From Verrucomicrobiota bacterium (lineage in GTDB: Bacteria > Verrucomicrobiota > Verrucomicrobiia > Chthoniobacterales > SZAS-18), in NCBI GenBank assembly GCA_019241085.1, contig JAFAXH010000052.1:1-60484 (forward strand): a DNA stretch of 60,484 bases, in the 5' to 3' direction. Below the pieces are notes generated by a model. The model saw only the letters and a list, made by a program, of their open reading frames with translations, had not been told where the DNA came from and made no database searches. Within the stretch, counting starts at the first letter, position 1, and every line of letters starts with the position of its first letter. The position numbers were made by a program, and so were the translations under genes. Of this stretch, positions 41,517 to 49,888 are shown piece after piece.

Positions 41517-43361
41517 CTACTTCAACCTTGCCAGCAATTTCTGCCGTTCGGCTTCGAGTTCTTGCGGGAAACGCGGCGCGAGGGACTCGAAAAAGGGCGC
41601 TTGTTCCTCGGCGGCTTTGCGCCAGCCTTCGGGCGGCACGTCGAGGAGTTCGTCGAAGTCGGCGTCGCTGACGCCTTGCAGGCCAGCGAGGTTGAAATCT
41701 TCGCGCCGGGGCATCGCGCCAATCGGCGTTTCCTTGGCACCGGCCTTGCCTTCGCAACGGTCGATGATCCACTCGACGACGCGCATGTTTTCGCCGAAGC
41801 CGGGCCAGAGGAATCTGCCGTCCGGACCTTTGCGGAACCAGTTGATGCGAAAGACCAGCGGCGGATTCGTCAGCTTCCTGCCCATGTCGAGCCAATGCTG
41901 AAAATAGTCGCCCATGTGGTAGCCGCAGAAGGGCAGCATCGCCATCGGATCGCGGCGCACCTGGCCTTGCGCGCCGGCGGCGGCGGCGGTCGTCTCGCTG
42001 CTCATCGTCGCGCCGAGATAGACGCCGTGCGTCCAGTCATTGGCTTGATAGACCAGCGGCACCACGCCGGCGCGGCGTCCGCCGAAGATGATCGCGGAAA
42101 TCGGCACGCCCTGCGGCCACTCGACTTCCTCGGCGAGCACCGGGTTGTTTGTCGCCGGCGCGGTGAAGCGGCTGTTCGGGTGCGCGGCTTTTTCCTTGGA
42201 ATCCGGCGTCCACGGCCGGCCGAGCCAATCGGTCGCCTGCGCGGGCGGCGCGCCGTCCTTGCCTTCCCACCAGACGTCGCCGTCGGGCGTGAGCGCGACG
42301 TTGGTGTAGATCGTGTCCTTCTCGATGGACTTCATCGCGTTCGGGTTGGACTTGTAATTCGTCCCCGGCGCGACGCCGAAGTAGCCGGCTTCGGGATTGA
42401 TCGCGTAGAGCCGGCCATCTTTGCCGACCTCCATCCACGCGATGTCGTCGCCGATGGTGGTCACCTTCCAGCCTTGGTAAGAAGCCGGCGGGATGAGCAT
42501 GGCGAAGTTCGTCTTGCCGCAGGCGCTCGGGAAGGCGGCGGCGATGTAGTGCTTCTTTCCCTCCGGCGATTCCACGGCCATGAGCAGCATGTGCTCGGCC
42601 ATCCAGCCTTGCTGCCGGGCGAGGTAGCTGCCGATGCGCAACGCAAAACACTTCTTTCCCAACAACGCGTTGCCGCCGTAGCCGCTGCCGACGCTGATGA
42701 TCTCGTTCGTTTGCGGGAAGTGCGCGATGTAGCGCCGCTCGGGATTCATGTCCAAAGTCGAGTGCAGGCCGCGGTTGAAGTCGCCCTGCGCGCCGATGGT
42801 GTCGAGCGCCACCTGGCCCATGCGGGACATGATGCGCATGTTCAGCACGACGTAGATCGAGTCGGTGATCTCCACCCCGACGCGCGAGATCGGCGAGCCT
42901 TTCGGACCCATCAGATACGGCACGACATACATCGTGCGCCCGCGCATCGCGCCGCGCAGGAGGTCGGTGAGCTTAGCCCGCATCTCGCCCGGATCGGCCC
43001 AGTGGTTCGTGGGGCCGACATCCTCTTTGTTGGGCAGACAAATGAACGTCAGGTGCTCCACGCGCGCCACGTCCTGCGGGTGCGAGCGGCTGTAAAAGCA
43101 GCCCGGCAGCTTTGCCTGATTCAACGGCCGGATGACGCCCATGCGTTGGGCTTCCTTTTCCAGATACGCCTTCTCCGCCGCGGAGCCGTCGCAATAAAAG
43201 ACCTGCTCCGGCTGGCAGAGCGCGATGCAATCGTCGATCCACGCGTTGAGCGCCGCGTGCGCCGGGCGCGTTTGGCCGAGGCCGGCGGGGAGGTTTTCCA
43301 ACAAGGTCGAAACCGGAACGTCAGCGGCAGCAGGGGCGGAAGGGGAGGCGGAAAGAGACAT
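41517..43361 (-). CDS. pckG: phosphoenolpyruvate carboxykinase, GTP-dependent
   Basis: A 614-aa GTP-type PEPCK converting oxaloacetate and GTP to phosphoenolpyruvate, GDP and CO2 in gluconeogenesis. The kinase P-loop FPSACGKTN (about 276-284) includes the reactive Cys of the GTP family. Other blocks are YVVPYLMGPKGSPISRVGVE, AINPEAGYFGVAPGTNYKSN, IFGGRRAGVVPLVYQA and RINWFRKGPDGRFLWPGFGE (nucleotide base binding). ATG 43361 (MSLSASPSAPAAADVP) is preferred; the frame stays open to 43580 without domain content. The 230-bp divergent gap to the EF-hand gene has no other gene and must hold its promoter. Confidence 0.96.
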   Translation of the reverse strand: MSLSASPSAPAAADVPVSTLLENLPAGLGQTRPAHAALNAWIDDCIALCQPEQVFYCDGSAAEKAYLEKEAQRMGVIRPLNQAKLPGCFYSRSHPQDVARVEHLTFICLPNKEDVGPTNHWADPGEMRAKLTDLLRGAMRGRTMYVVPYLMGPKGSPISRVGVEITDSIYVVLNMRIMSRMGQVALDTIGAQGDFNRGLHSTLDMNPERRYIAHFPQTNEIISVGSGYGGNALLGKKCFALRIGSYLARQQGWMAEHMLLMAVESPEGKKHYIAAAFPSACGKTNFAMLIPPASYQGWKVTTIGDDIAWMEVGKDGRLYAINPEAGYFGVAPGTNYKSNPNAMKSIEKDTIYTNVALTPDGDVWWEGKDGAPPAQATDWLGRPWTPDSKEKAAHPNSRFTAPATNNPVLAEEVEWPQGVPISAIIFGGRRAGVVPLVYQANDWTHGVYLGATMSSETTAAAAGAQGQVRRDPMAMLPFCGYHMGDYFQHWLDMGRKLTNPPLVFRINWFRKGPDGRFLWPGFGENMRVVEWIIDRCEGKAGAKETPIGAMPRREDFNLAGLQGVSDADFDELLDVPPEGWRKAAEEQAPFFESLAPRFPQELEAERQKLLARLK

Positions 43362-43591
43362 GGCTGGGAAAAGAGTGCGGTGGAGTTGCGAACGAGGATG
43401 GGTGGGAAAGCAGCGTCGGCGGCCAGCCCGGTTCTCAACGGCGTTTCGCAAACGCGCTGCAACAGAAGCGCGCCGCTCCCCCATCGAGCCGAGTCGGGAG
43501 CAAGAAAAAGGGTTGCTGAGAATGGGGTCCGCTCTTAGCCTAAAAACGGCTCTCCGGTCCCCGTTGCGCGCCCCGTTCATCCCGATTCGCC

Positions 43592-44155
43592 ATGATACCG
43601 ACTTCTCTCCAGGCCCCGTCGTCCCTGCCCCACCCCAGCCGGCTCGCCCGGTCGCGGCGCGCGCCGTTGCTCGCCGCCACCGCGGCTGTGCTCTTGGGTT
43701 GCGGTGGCCTGGGCGCGGTCTCCCCGGCGCGCGCGCAACAAGGCGCCGTCGCCACCGGCAGCCAGCAGCAGACGGCGGTGAAGATCGACCGCATGTTCGA
43801 CCTCAACGGCGATGGCGTCATCGATGAGCACGAGCGCGAGCTGGCGCTGCAATACATGTATCAAAACGCCTATCTCGACGCCAACGGCCGGCCCGACAAG
43901 GCCAAGCTCCGCGCCGCCATCGAGCGGAAGAAGAAGTTCGAGGAGGAACAACGCCTCATCGACGAGGAGCCGGAGCTGCTCGCCAAACAGGCCAAGGGCA
44001 AGACCCTCTCCTCCCGCGAGGAAGCCCGTCTGCGCCAGGCCGCCGAGATCCGCGCCCGCCGCCAGCAGGAGCGCGAACAAGCCCGCCGCAACGCCGCCGC
44101 CGCGCCGCAGTCCGCCGCCGCGCAAAAGCTCACCAAGCCGATCATAGATTACTGA
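43592..44155 (+). CDS. exported single EF-hand protein
   Basis: A 187-aa protein with an N-terminal export signal (basic region to about 24, hydrophobic 25-42, cleavage near ARA-QQ at 48). One canonical calcium loop lies at residues 70-81 (DLNGDGVIDEHE: D70, N72, D74, V76, D78, E81). The remainder is a long charged helix rich in Arg, Glu, Gln and Ala (about 100-172), likely coiled coil, ending in LTKPIIDY. A periplasmic or surface calcium-dependent role is plausible, but no partner is known. ATG at 43592. The degenerate repeat array starts directly after its stop codon. Confidence 0.75.
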   Translation: MIPTSLQAPSSLPHPSRLARSRRAPLLAATAAVLLGCGGLGAVSPARAQQGAVATGSQQQTAVKIDRMFDLNGDGVIDEHERELALQYMYQNAYLDANGRPDKAKLRAAIERKKKFEEEQRLIDEEPELLAKQAKGKTLSSREEARLRQAAEIRARRQQEREQARRNAAAAPQSAAAQKLTKPIIDY

Positions 44156-44169
44156 GCGCGCCGGGCGCG

Positions 44170-44400
44170 GGCCAAAGGGATGCCACCCCAAGGGGAAAAG
44201 TAGGCCACTCGTAGGCTGAAGGTGCCTTGGGCGCGGTCAAAAGGGGTGCCACCCGCAGGCTGCGGGGATGTTGGGCGCAGGCCGAGGGGATGTTACCCGA
44301 GGTCAAATGATGTTACCCGAGGTCGTTGCCTGGGTTAGGCGAGGTCGTTGGGTAACATAGGCGAGGCCAGAGGGTATATTAGGCTCAGGCGAAGGGCAGG
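44170..44400. repeat. degenerate repeat array with 21-23-bp (two helical turns) spacing
   Basis: GG(C/T)(C/T) marks recur at 44170, 44203, 44214, 44235, 44258, 44280, 44301, 44321, 44343, 44365 and 44382. The steps are 33, 11, 21, 23, 22, 21, 20, 22, 22 and 17 bp. The fuller unit is close to GGCCGAGGGGATGTTACCCG; two neighbours share ATGTTACCCGAGGTC exactly (44290-44304 and 44310-44324). The last units carry inverted forms (GGTAACATAGG). The array is not coding in a meaningful frame and lies between the EF-hand gene and a small membrane protein. The remaining 180 bp to 44580 show no clear feature beyond an AGGGCAGGCGA ... TTTTTGCCTGCACCCT hairpin near 44393-44420. Confidence 0.7.
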
Positions 44401-44580
44401 CGACTTTTTGCCTGCACCCTACCGCTCCTTGCGCCGTGCTGGGGTGATAGTCGCTACATCTAGGCCACCCCTTTCGTCTTGCCAAGCCGCCCTCGCAGGC
44501 GAAAGATCGCAGGGTGCGAAAGGCGCCGTTTGCCTGTTTCAAACTTCGGCGAAGCCCAGCGACATCTCCTTTGTTGGTCC

Positions 44581-44886
44581 ATGAGGCTTTTGATCGCCAC
44601 TGTTGTGCTCCTGCACCTTGCCTTTGTGGCTTTTTGCTTCGGTTTTGCCCTCTACCAGCCTGAGCGCCTCGGTTTGTTGCCCGTGCTCGTTTGCTACGCC
44701 GACTTTCCGGCCTCGTTGCTGGCCGAGTGGGCGCGTCCGGCGTTGGCCGATGCTGTGGGCGCGCACTCTTATCGCGGAAAACTGCTCGCTGATGCGACGG
44801 TTTACGCTCTGGTGGGCAGCGCCTGGTGGCTGCTCGTCGGTTTGCTACTCCGACGCTTGATCCGAGCGGCCACCCGCAACGTCTAA
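44581..44886 (+). CDS. small membrane protein of unknown function
   Basis: A 101-aa protein starting at ATG 44581 with two hydrophobic segments (about 3-24, LLIATVVLLHLAFVAFCFGF; and about 72-93, YALVGSAWWLLVGLLLRRLI) and a basic end (RRLIRAATRNV). I recognise no family. It lies between the repeat array and a toxin-antitoxin remnant, in a stretch that looks accessory. It could be a real gene, but evidence beyond hydrophobicity is thin. Confidence 0.45.
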   Translation: MRLLIATVVLLHLAFVAFCFGFALYQPERLGLLPVLVCYADFPASLLAEWARPALADAVGAHSYRGKLLADATVYALVGSAWWLLVGLLLRRLIRAATRNV

Positions 44887-44941
44887 CCCGGTGCTCTCTC
44901 TCATACTTGCTCTGCACGCGCGTAAACACCACATTCTGCCT

Positions 44942-45127
44942 ATGACTCAGAAAGAACTGGTGCTCGACGCCATCCAAGAGTTGCCAGACGACGCCTCGCT
45001 GGACGAGATTGCCGACCGGGTGGAGTTCATCGCCGCCATCCAGAAGGGGTTCGACCAGCTTGACCGCGGAGAGGGCCTTTCCCACGAGGAGCTGAAGCGC
45101 CAACTGGCCTCATGGCTTACAAACTGA
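44942..45127 (+). CDS. RelB/ParD-like antitoxin
   Basis: A 61-aa protein starting at ATG 44942: MTQKELVLDAIQELPDDASL followed by DEIADRVEFIAAIQKGFDQL and the ending LSHEELKRQLASWL. It matches the small antitoxins whose N-terminal helices dimerise and bind DNA and whose C-terminal tail wraps the RelE/ParE toxin. Its stop overlaps the toxin start by 16 nt, the usual translational coupling. The partner toxin is frameshifted, so the antitoxin may be a leftover or still regulate related loci. Confidence 0.8.
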   Translation: MTQKELVLDAIQELPDDASLDEIADRVEFIAAIQKGFDQLDRGEGLSHEELKRQLASWLTN

Positions 45128-45428
45128 TCTGGTCCCCGCTCTCTCGCGATGACCTGCGCGACATCGTCCGCTACATCTCGCGGGACAGTCCGCAACGCGC
45201 GCAGGCATTCGCACTCCGTCTCATCGCGCATCGGACATATTGCAGGAGCAGCCTGAGAGCGGCCGGGTGGTCCCCGAGCATCGCATCCGGCACATCCGCG
45301 AGATTATCTTTTGGCCTTATCGCATTGTCTACCGTGTGAATCATGAGTGGAAGCGCGTGGAGATTGCACGCGTGTGGCACGCGGCGCGAGGAACGCCAGA
45401 AATCCCAAGCGCCGAAGTGGAGTCGTGA
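45112..45428 (+). pseudogene. frameshifted ParE/RelE-family toxin
   Basis: The ATG at 45112 reads MAYKLIWSPLSRDDLRDIVR followed by YISRDSPQRAQAFALRLIAH, the N-terminal half of a ParE toxin. From about 45223 the family sequence continues in another frame: DILQEQPESGRVVPEHRIRH, then REIIFWPYRIVYRV and VEIARVWHAARGTP, ending at 45428. Changing from the first frame to the second requires one missing base near 45226-45232 (after LIAH). As written, the toxin ends as an unrelated 75-aa product. The break is either real inactivation or a base-calling error. Confidence 0.8.
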
Positions 45429-45600
45429 ACCTTGCTCGCGGCGGCTCCGCGCACGACGCGGCAGGAACGCATTCGGCCTGCTTTGAATCTCGCACAGGCC
45501 AGGCGCGTCGAGAGGAGTGGGGACCAGGCGGGTTGCAACGCTCCGGCACGGCGGCTAGATTCGGCGGATTTTTCATGCCGTGCCTGCTCCCGTTGTCCTC

Positions 45601-46431
45601 ATGATTTTCCTGTTTGCCGCCGCCAGCCATCCCCTTCCGCTCTGGTTCGCCGCCGCCGCTGCCGCCGCCACGCCTTCGCCTGATGCCAATGCCGGCGCGC
45701 TCGCGCCGTCGTCGCCGGACGGCTTCACCACGCTCTGGAACGTGCTCGTCTCGGGCGGCGTCTTCATGATCCCGCTGGCGGCGCTGCTCTTCATCGGCAC
45801 GCTGCTGGTGATGATTTATTTCCTGACGTTGCGCCGGGGCAACGTGGTCACCCGCCGCTATCTCGACACGGCGGAGGCGCTCTTGCGCAAGCGCGATTAC
45901 CTCGGGCTGCTGGCCGTGTCCAACCGGCACAGCGAGGCGGTGGCGCAGGTGACGCAGCGGGCGCTCGACTTCGCCACGAAGAATCCGCAGGTGACGATGG
46001 AGACGTTGCGCGAGGTGGCCGAGACGGAGGCGGTGCGGCAGGCGACGATGCTCAACAGCCGCATCTCGTATCTCGCGGACGTAGGCACGATCGCGCCGAT
46101 GGTTGGCTTGCTGGGCACGGTGTCGGGGATGATTAAGTCGTTCTCGTCGCTCGCCAACGACATCGCCACCTCGAAGCCGATGACGCTGGCCAGCGGCGTC
46201 TCCGAGGCGCTCGTCTGCACGGCGTCGGGCTTGGTCGTGGGCATCCTGGCGTTCGCGTTCTACGCGTATTTCCGCGGGCGCGTCGGGCGGTTGATCGCGG
46301 ATTTGGAAGCGGCGGCGACGCAGGTGATGGCGCTCCTCGCGATGTATTATCAAACCGCCGGCAGCAGCGCCTCCGCCGGCTCGGCGCGTCGGCGCGAGCG
46401 GGAGCCGGTGGCGTTGGAAGATGAATTCTGA
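45601..46431 (+). CDS. ExbB/TolQ/MotA-family proton channel protein
   Basis: A 276-aa inner-membrane protein. Three hydrophobic segments are visible (about 54-78, 150-172 and 195-218), with family blocks VGTIAPMVGLLGTVSGMIKS (pore helix) and SEALVCTASGLVVGILAFAF. With ExbD it converts proton motive force into mechanical work on periplasmic or outer-membrane partners. The first 50 residues are Ala/Pro-rich. I use the ATG at 45601; a GTG at 45580 is possible. The ExbD partner follows after a 148-bp gap containing an inverted repeat, then a giant TPR protein. Confidence 0.9.
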   Translation: MIFLFAAASHPLPLWFAAAAAAATPSPDANAGALAPSSPDGFTTLWNVLVSGGVFMIPLAALLFIGTLLVMIYFLTLRRGNVVTRRYLDTAEALLRKRDYLGLLAVSNRHSEAVAQVTQRALDFATKNPQVTMETLREVAETEAVRQATMLNSRISYLADVGTIAPMVGLLGTVSGMIKSFSSLANDIATSKPMTLASGVSEALVCTASGLVVGILAFAFYAYFRGRVGRLIADLEAAATQVMALLAMYYQTAGSSASAGSARRREREPVALEDEF

Positions 46432-46440
46432 GTAAGTTCT

Positions 46441-46570
46441 AAGCTCGAAGTTCTAAGTTCTAAACAAATTCCAAGCTCGAAGCTCAAAACGACAGCTAGC
46501 GATGCGAGCTCCAATTTTGGATTTGGAATTTTGAGCTTGTTTCGAGCTTCGAACTTAGTGCTTCGAGCTT
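46441..46570. repeat. inverted repeat between exbB and exbD
   Basis: AAGCTCGAAGTTCTAAGTTC (46441-46460) pairs at 18 of 20 positions with GAACTTAGTGCTTCGAGCTT (46551-46570). Inside lie further AAGCTCGAAGCTC and GAGCTTGTTTCGAGC words and AATTCC/GGAATT pairs. It occupies nearly the full gap between two genes of one operon and is AT-richer than they are. Confidence 0.75.
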
Positions 46571-46579
46571 TCCCTTTTT

Positions 46580-47020
46580 ATGCAGCTCCGCCAACGCGTT
46601 CGCCCGCCGCCGATCCTCGGCTTTCAGGTCACGCCGATGATCGACGTGTTTTGTTGCCTGCTGATCTTCTTCATCGTCACGTATAATTTCTCGCGCAACG
46701 AAACGGCGCTGGAAGTCAAGGTGCCCACCGCAAAGGAAGGCAAGGAGACGCGCCGCAGCATCAGCGAGTGCATCCTCAACGTGCGGGCCGATGGCAGCGT
46801 GATCCTCAACCGCCAGACGCTCAACCTCGATCAGCTCAAGGCCAAGCTGGCGCAGCTCTCGCAGCTTTATCCCGATCAAGCCGTGATCCTGCGCGGCGAC
46901 GAGGCGGCGAGCTACAAGGTCATCGTGGACGTGCTCGATGTGTGCCGCGCGGCTAACGTGTGGAACGTGGCGTTCGCGACGGCGAAACCGCCGACGGCAG
47001 CATCCGAGAGCGCGCGGTGA
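46580..47020 (+). CDS. ExbD/TolR-family biopolymer transport protein
   Basis: A 146-aa protein with one N-terminal membrane helix (about 18-38). GFQVTPMIDVFCCLLIFFIV contains the conserved Asp (D22) needed for proton use, followed by a small periplasmic domain (ILNVRADGSVILNRQTLNLD, YPDQAVILRGDEAASYKVIV) typical of TolR/ExbD. It pairs with the ExbB protein upstream and is 22 bp from the TPR gene. ATG at 46580, immediately after the inverted repeat. Confidence 0.92.
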   Translation: MQLRQRVRPPPILGFQVTPMIDVFCCLLIFFIVTYNFSRNETALEVKVPTAKEGKETRRSISECILNVRADGSVILNRQTLNLDQLKAKLAQLSQLYPDQAVILRGDEAASYKVIVDVLDVCRAANVWNVAFATAKPPTAASESAR

Positions 47021-47042
47021 GCGGTTGGTTACAATTAGGGAA

Positions 47043-49868
47043 ATGAGCATCGTCCAGCCGCCGCGTCTTCGTCGTCACGTCTCGCGTTTTGTGTCTGTCG
47101 CTGCCGTCGTTAGGATTGCGGCGGGCTGTGCGACGTTTGCCGCGATCCAAGGCGCATCCGTCGCCCGCGCGCAGCAGCTTTCGCCGTTTGCCACGCCGAC
47201 GCCGACGGCGGCTCCGGGGGGCAACAACGTGGAAATCCGCCGCGCCCTGCCGGTCGGCCCGGAGCCTCCCGCGGCCAGCCCCCGCGCGCCGCAGCCCACG
47301 CCCACGCCCGCGGAGACAGCCGCGCCCACGGCTTTGCCGACGCCGCGCGAGCTGCCGCTGAATTTCCCCAGCCCCACGCCCGCCGCGGCCCGGCCCGTCC
47401 CGCCATCGGCCCCGGATGCCGAGGCAGCCGCCGCTTCGCCTTCGTCTTCGCCCGATGCCGTCGAACTGGCGCAAGGCTCGCCCTCGCGCCGCGCCGCGCC
47501 GACCAGAACGCCGCCGCCCGCCGCCGGTGGTGGCAGTGCTGGTAGTGAGAGCAACGACGGCGAAATCCGCCTGGCGCCCGGCCGCAGCGGCGCCGGTGGC
47601 GCGACGACCACGGTGACGCCCGATTTGCTCGAACTCGATGCGGCCAACAGCCTTTACTTGAAGAAGCAGTTCGCGCAGGCCGCCGTGGGTTACGAGAATT
47701 ATCTGGGCCAGTATCCGAACGCGCCGGCGACGGACCGCCAGAGCGCGCTCTGGTTTCTGGCCGAGTGCTACCGCAACCTCAAGAACAGCAAGGCGGCGCA
47801 GGTCAACTACGAGACGTTGCTCGCGGAGTTCCAAAGCGGCGACTTCGTCGGGCCGGCGAGCTACCAGCTCGCGACGATTTATTTCGAGCAAAAGAACTAC
47901 AAGGCCGCCGCGCCACTCTACGCCCGCAGCGCCAGCCTGGCGAAGAACAACGAGGTGCTCCTGTCGTCGCGCTATTACGAAGCGGCTTGTCTGGAAAAAC
48001 TCGGTCGCGGCGCGGAGACCAAGGAGATCTTCCTCGAAATCCTCGCCGTGCGGGGCAACAACCCTTATCACGACACCGCGCGCACCGCGCTCGCCAACCA
48101 GTATCTCGCGGAGAAGCAGTCCGGCGAGGCGTTGAAGCAATTCGAGGAACTGGCCAGGGAAACGCAGCACGCCGATCTCAAGGCGAAGGCGTTGATCAAA
48201 GCCGGCTTGCTCACGCGCGAGATCGCGCAGGCGAGCGATCCGAAGGCGCCGGCCACGGCGAAGTTGAACGAGCACGCGGTCGAGTTGCTCACCCGCGGCG
48301 CCGCCATGCCCGAGGCTGGACCGTTGCGCGCCGCGGCGCAACTGGAGTTGCTGCACATTTATTACGACACGAACAAATACCAGGAGCTGGTCAAACTCTA
48401 CGTCGGCGCGATCGCGGCGATCCCCGACGAGCGCAAGCCGGAGGCGATGCTACTCGCCGGCAACGCGCAACGGCAGCTCGGCCGGCACGCCGAGGCGCAG
48501 ACGATCTACGATCAGCTCATGGCGCAGTTTCCTGTTGCCAAGGAAGCGAGCGAGGCGCGTTACCAGCGCATCATCAGCCTGTATTCCTCCAACAGCCCGA
48601 TCTTCGTGCAGGAGGCGGACAACTTTCTGCTGGTCAATGGCGACCCGGTCCGCGGCGACCGCGTGAAGCTGATGAAAGCGGACGCGTTGTTCAAACACGA
48701 AAACTACAAGGCGGCGGCCACCGCTTACGCCGCGCTCGAATCGGCGCGCAATCTCGACGCGAAATACCGCGCCGAAGCGCTCTACCGCCTGGGTTATTGC
48801 TACGCGCAGAGCCAGCAGCCGGAAAAAGCCGTGGCGGTGTTCACGCGATTCATCACCGCGAACCGCGAACATCCGTTCGTGCCCAAGGCGCTGGCGCAAC
48901 GGGCGGTGGCGTATCAGCAGTTGAAGAATTTTCCCGCCGCGCTGGCGGATTTTTCCGACCTGGCGGCGAACTATCCCGAGGCGCGCGAGCGCGAGATCGC
49001 GCTGGAGCAAAAGGCGCTGCTCCAGGGACAGTTGGAAGACCCGCGCGGCATGGTGGCAACCTTCCGGCTGTTGCTGAAAGATTATCCGAAGAGCGACGTG
49101 GCGGGGCTGGCGAACTTCTACATCGGCACGGCGCTGTATGACGACAAGGACTTCAACGGCGCGCGGGCGGCGTTCGATGCCGCGCGCATGCTCGACGCGA
49201 AAGATTACGCCGCGAAAGCCTCGCTGCGCCTGATCCTTTGCGAATACCAGTTGCAGAACAAATCCCGGCTCGTCAGCGAGGTGGATGCCTACCGTCGCGA
49301 GCGTTATCAACCCGACATTCCCGCCCAAGTGCTGCGCTGGCTGGGCGAAGCGCAATACCGCGATAAGGAATACGCCGCGGCGGAGAAAAACCTGGAGTCC
49401 GCCGTCAACTCGCCGACAAACGACGCGCCCGAGGTGTGGCTGAAACTGGCGCGCTGCCGGCTGGCGTTGAGGAAGCCGGAGGTCGCGCTGGAAAACGTGC
49501 AAAAATATTTGGAACTCGTCGGCGCCTCGCCACCCGCGCGCGCGCTTGGCTTGATCGAGCAGGGCGGCGCGCAGCTCGCGCTGCGGCGCTTTGAGGAAGC
49601 CGAGCACAGCGCCGAGGAAGCCGCGCAGTTGCAGCCCGAAGGCCTGGGCAATCTCCGCGCGCGCCTGCTGGCCGGCGACATCGACGCGGCGCGCGGCAAC
49701 CTCGACGCCGCGGCCAAGGCTTACATGAGCATTTCCATCCTGACCGACGACGCCGAGGTCGCGCCGCAAGCCTTGCGCAAGGCGGCGGAAATGTTCACGA
49801 AACTGAACCGCCCCGAGGACGCCACGAAGGCGCTGGATGAGTTGAAGGCGCGGTTTCCGCAAGCCTGA
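47043..49868 (+). CDS. giant exported TPR-repeat protein of the ExbBD operon
   Basis: A 941-aa protein with a signal peptide (about 1-43, ending VARA-QQ), a Pro/Ala/Thr-rich disordered stretch (about 48-200) and then about 20 tetratricopeptide-like helical hairpins. Examples are LYLKKQFAQAAVGYENYLGQ, YRLGYCYAQSQQPEKAVAVF, AAAFDAARML-type units and LAGDIDAARGNLDAAAKAYM. It likely acts in the periplasm as a scaffold. It is 22 bp from ExbD, so an energised ExbB-ExbD complex working through a TPR partner, similar in idea to Tol with CpoB, is a reasonable inference. ATG at 47043. Confidence 0.88.
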   Translation: MSIVQPPRLRRHVSRFVSVAAVVRIAAGCATFAAIQGASVARAQQLSPFATPTPTAAPGGNNVEIRRALPVGPEPPAASPRAPQPTPTPAETAAPTALPTPRELPLNFPSPTPAAARPVPPSAPDAEAAAASPSSSPDAVELAQGSPSRRAAPTRTPPPAAGGGSAGSESNDGEIRLAPGRSGAGGATTTVTPDLLELDAANSLYLKKQFAQAAVGYENYLGQYPNAPATDRQSALWFLAECYRNLKNSKAAQVNYETLLAEFQSGDFVGPASYQLATIYFEQKNYKAAAPLYARSASLAKNNEVLLSSRYYEAACLEKLGRGAETKEIFLEILAVRGNNPYHDTARTALANQYLAEKQSGEALKQFEELARETQHADLKAKALIKAGLLTREIAQASDPKAPATAKLNEHAVELLTRGAAMPEAGPLRAAAQLELLHIYYDTNKYQELVKLYVGAIAAIPDERKPEAMLLAGNAQRQLGRHAEAQTIYDQLMAQFPVAKEASEARYQRIISLYSSNSPIFVQEADNFLLVNGDPVRGDRVKLMKADALFKHENYKAAATAYAALESARNLDAKYRAEALYRLGYCYAQSQQPEKAVAVFTRFITANREHPFVPKALAQRAVAYQQLKNFPAALADFSDLAANYPEAREREIALEQKALLQGQLEDPRGMVATFRLLLKDYPKSDVAGLANFYIGTALYDDKDFNGARAAFDAARMLDAKDYAAKASLRLILCEYQLQNKSRLVSEVDAYRRERYQPDIPAQVLRWLGEAQYRDKEYAAAEKNLESAVNSPTNDAPEVWLKLARCRLALRKPEVALENVQKYLELVGASPPARALGLIEQGGAQLALRRFEEAEHSAEEAAQLQPEGLGNLRARLLAGDIDAARGNLDAAAKAYMSISILTDDAEVAPQALRKAAEMFTKLNRPEDATKALDELKARFPQA

Positions 49869-49888
49869 TTCCACAGTTCATCGCCCCC

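Noticed and set aside
41562-43538. 658-codon open frame antisense to pckG
   Set aside because: Shadow of pckG codons; His/Arg/Val-rich and without domains.
44170-44400. CRISPR array
   Set aside because: Units are degenerate and adjoin each other at 20-23 bp with no constant repeat or separate spacers, and no cas genes are in the window.
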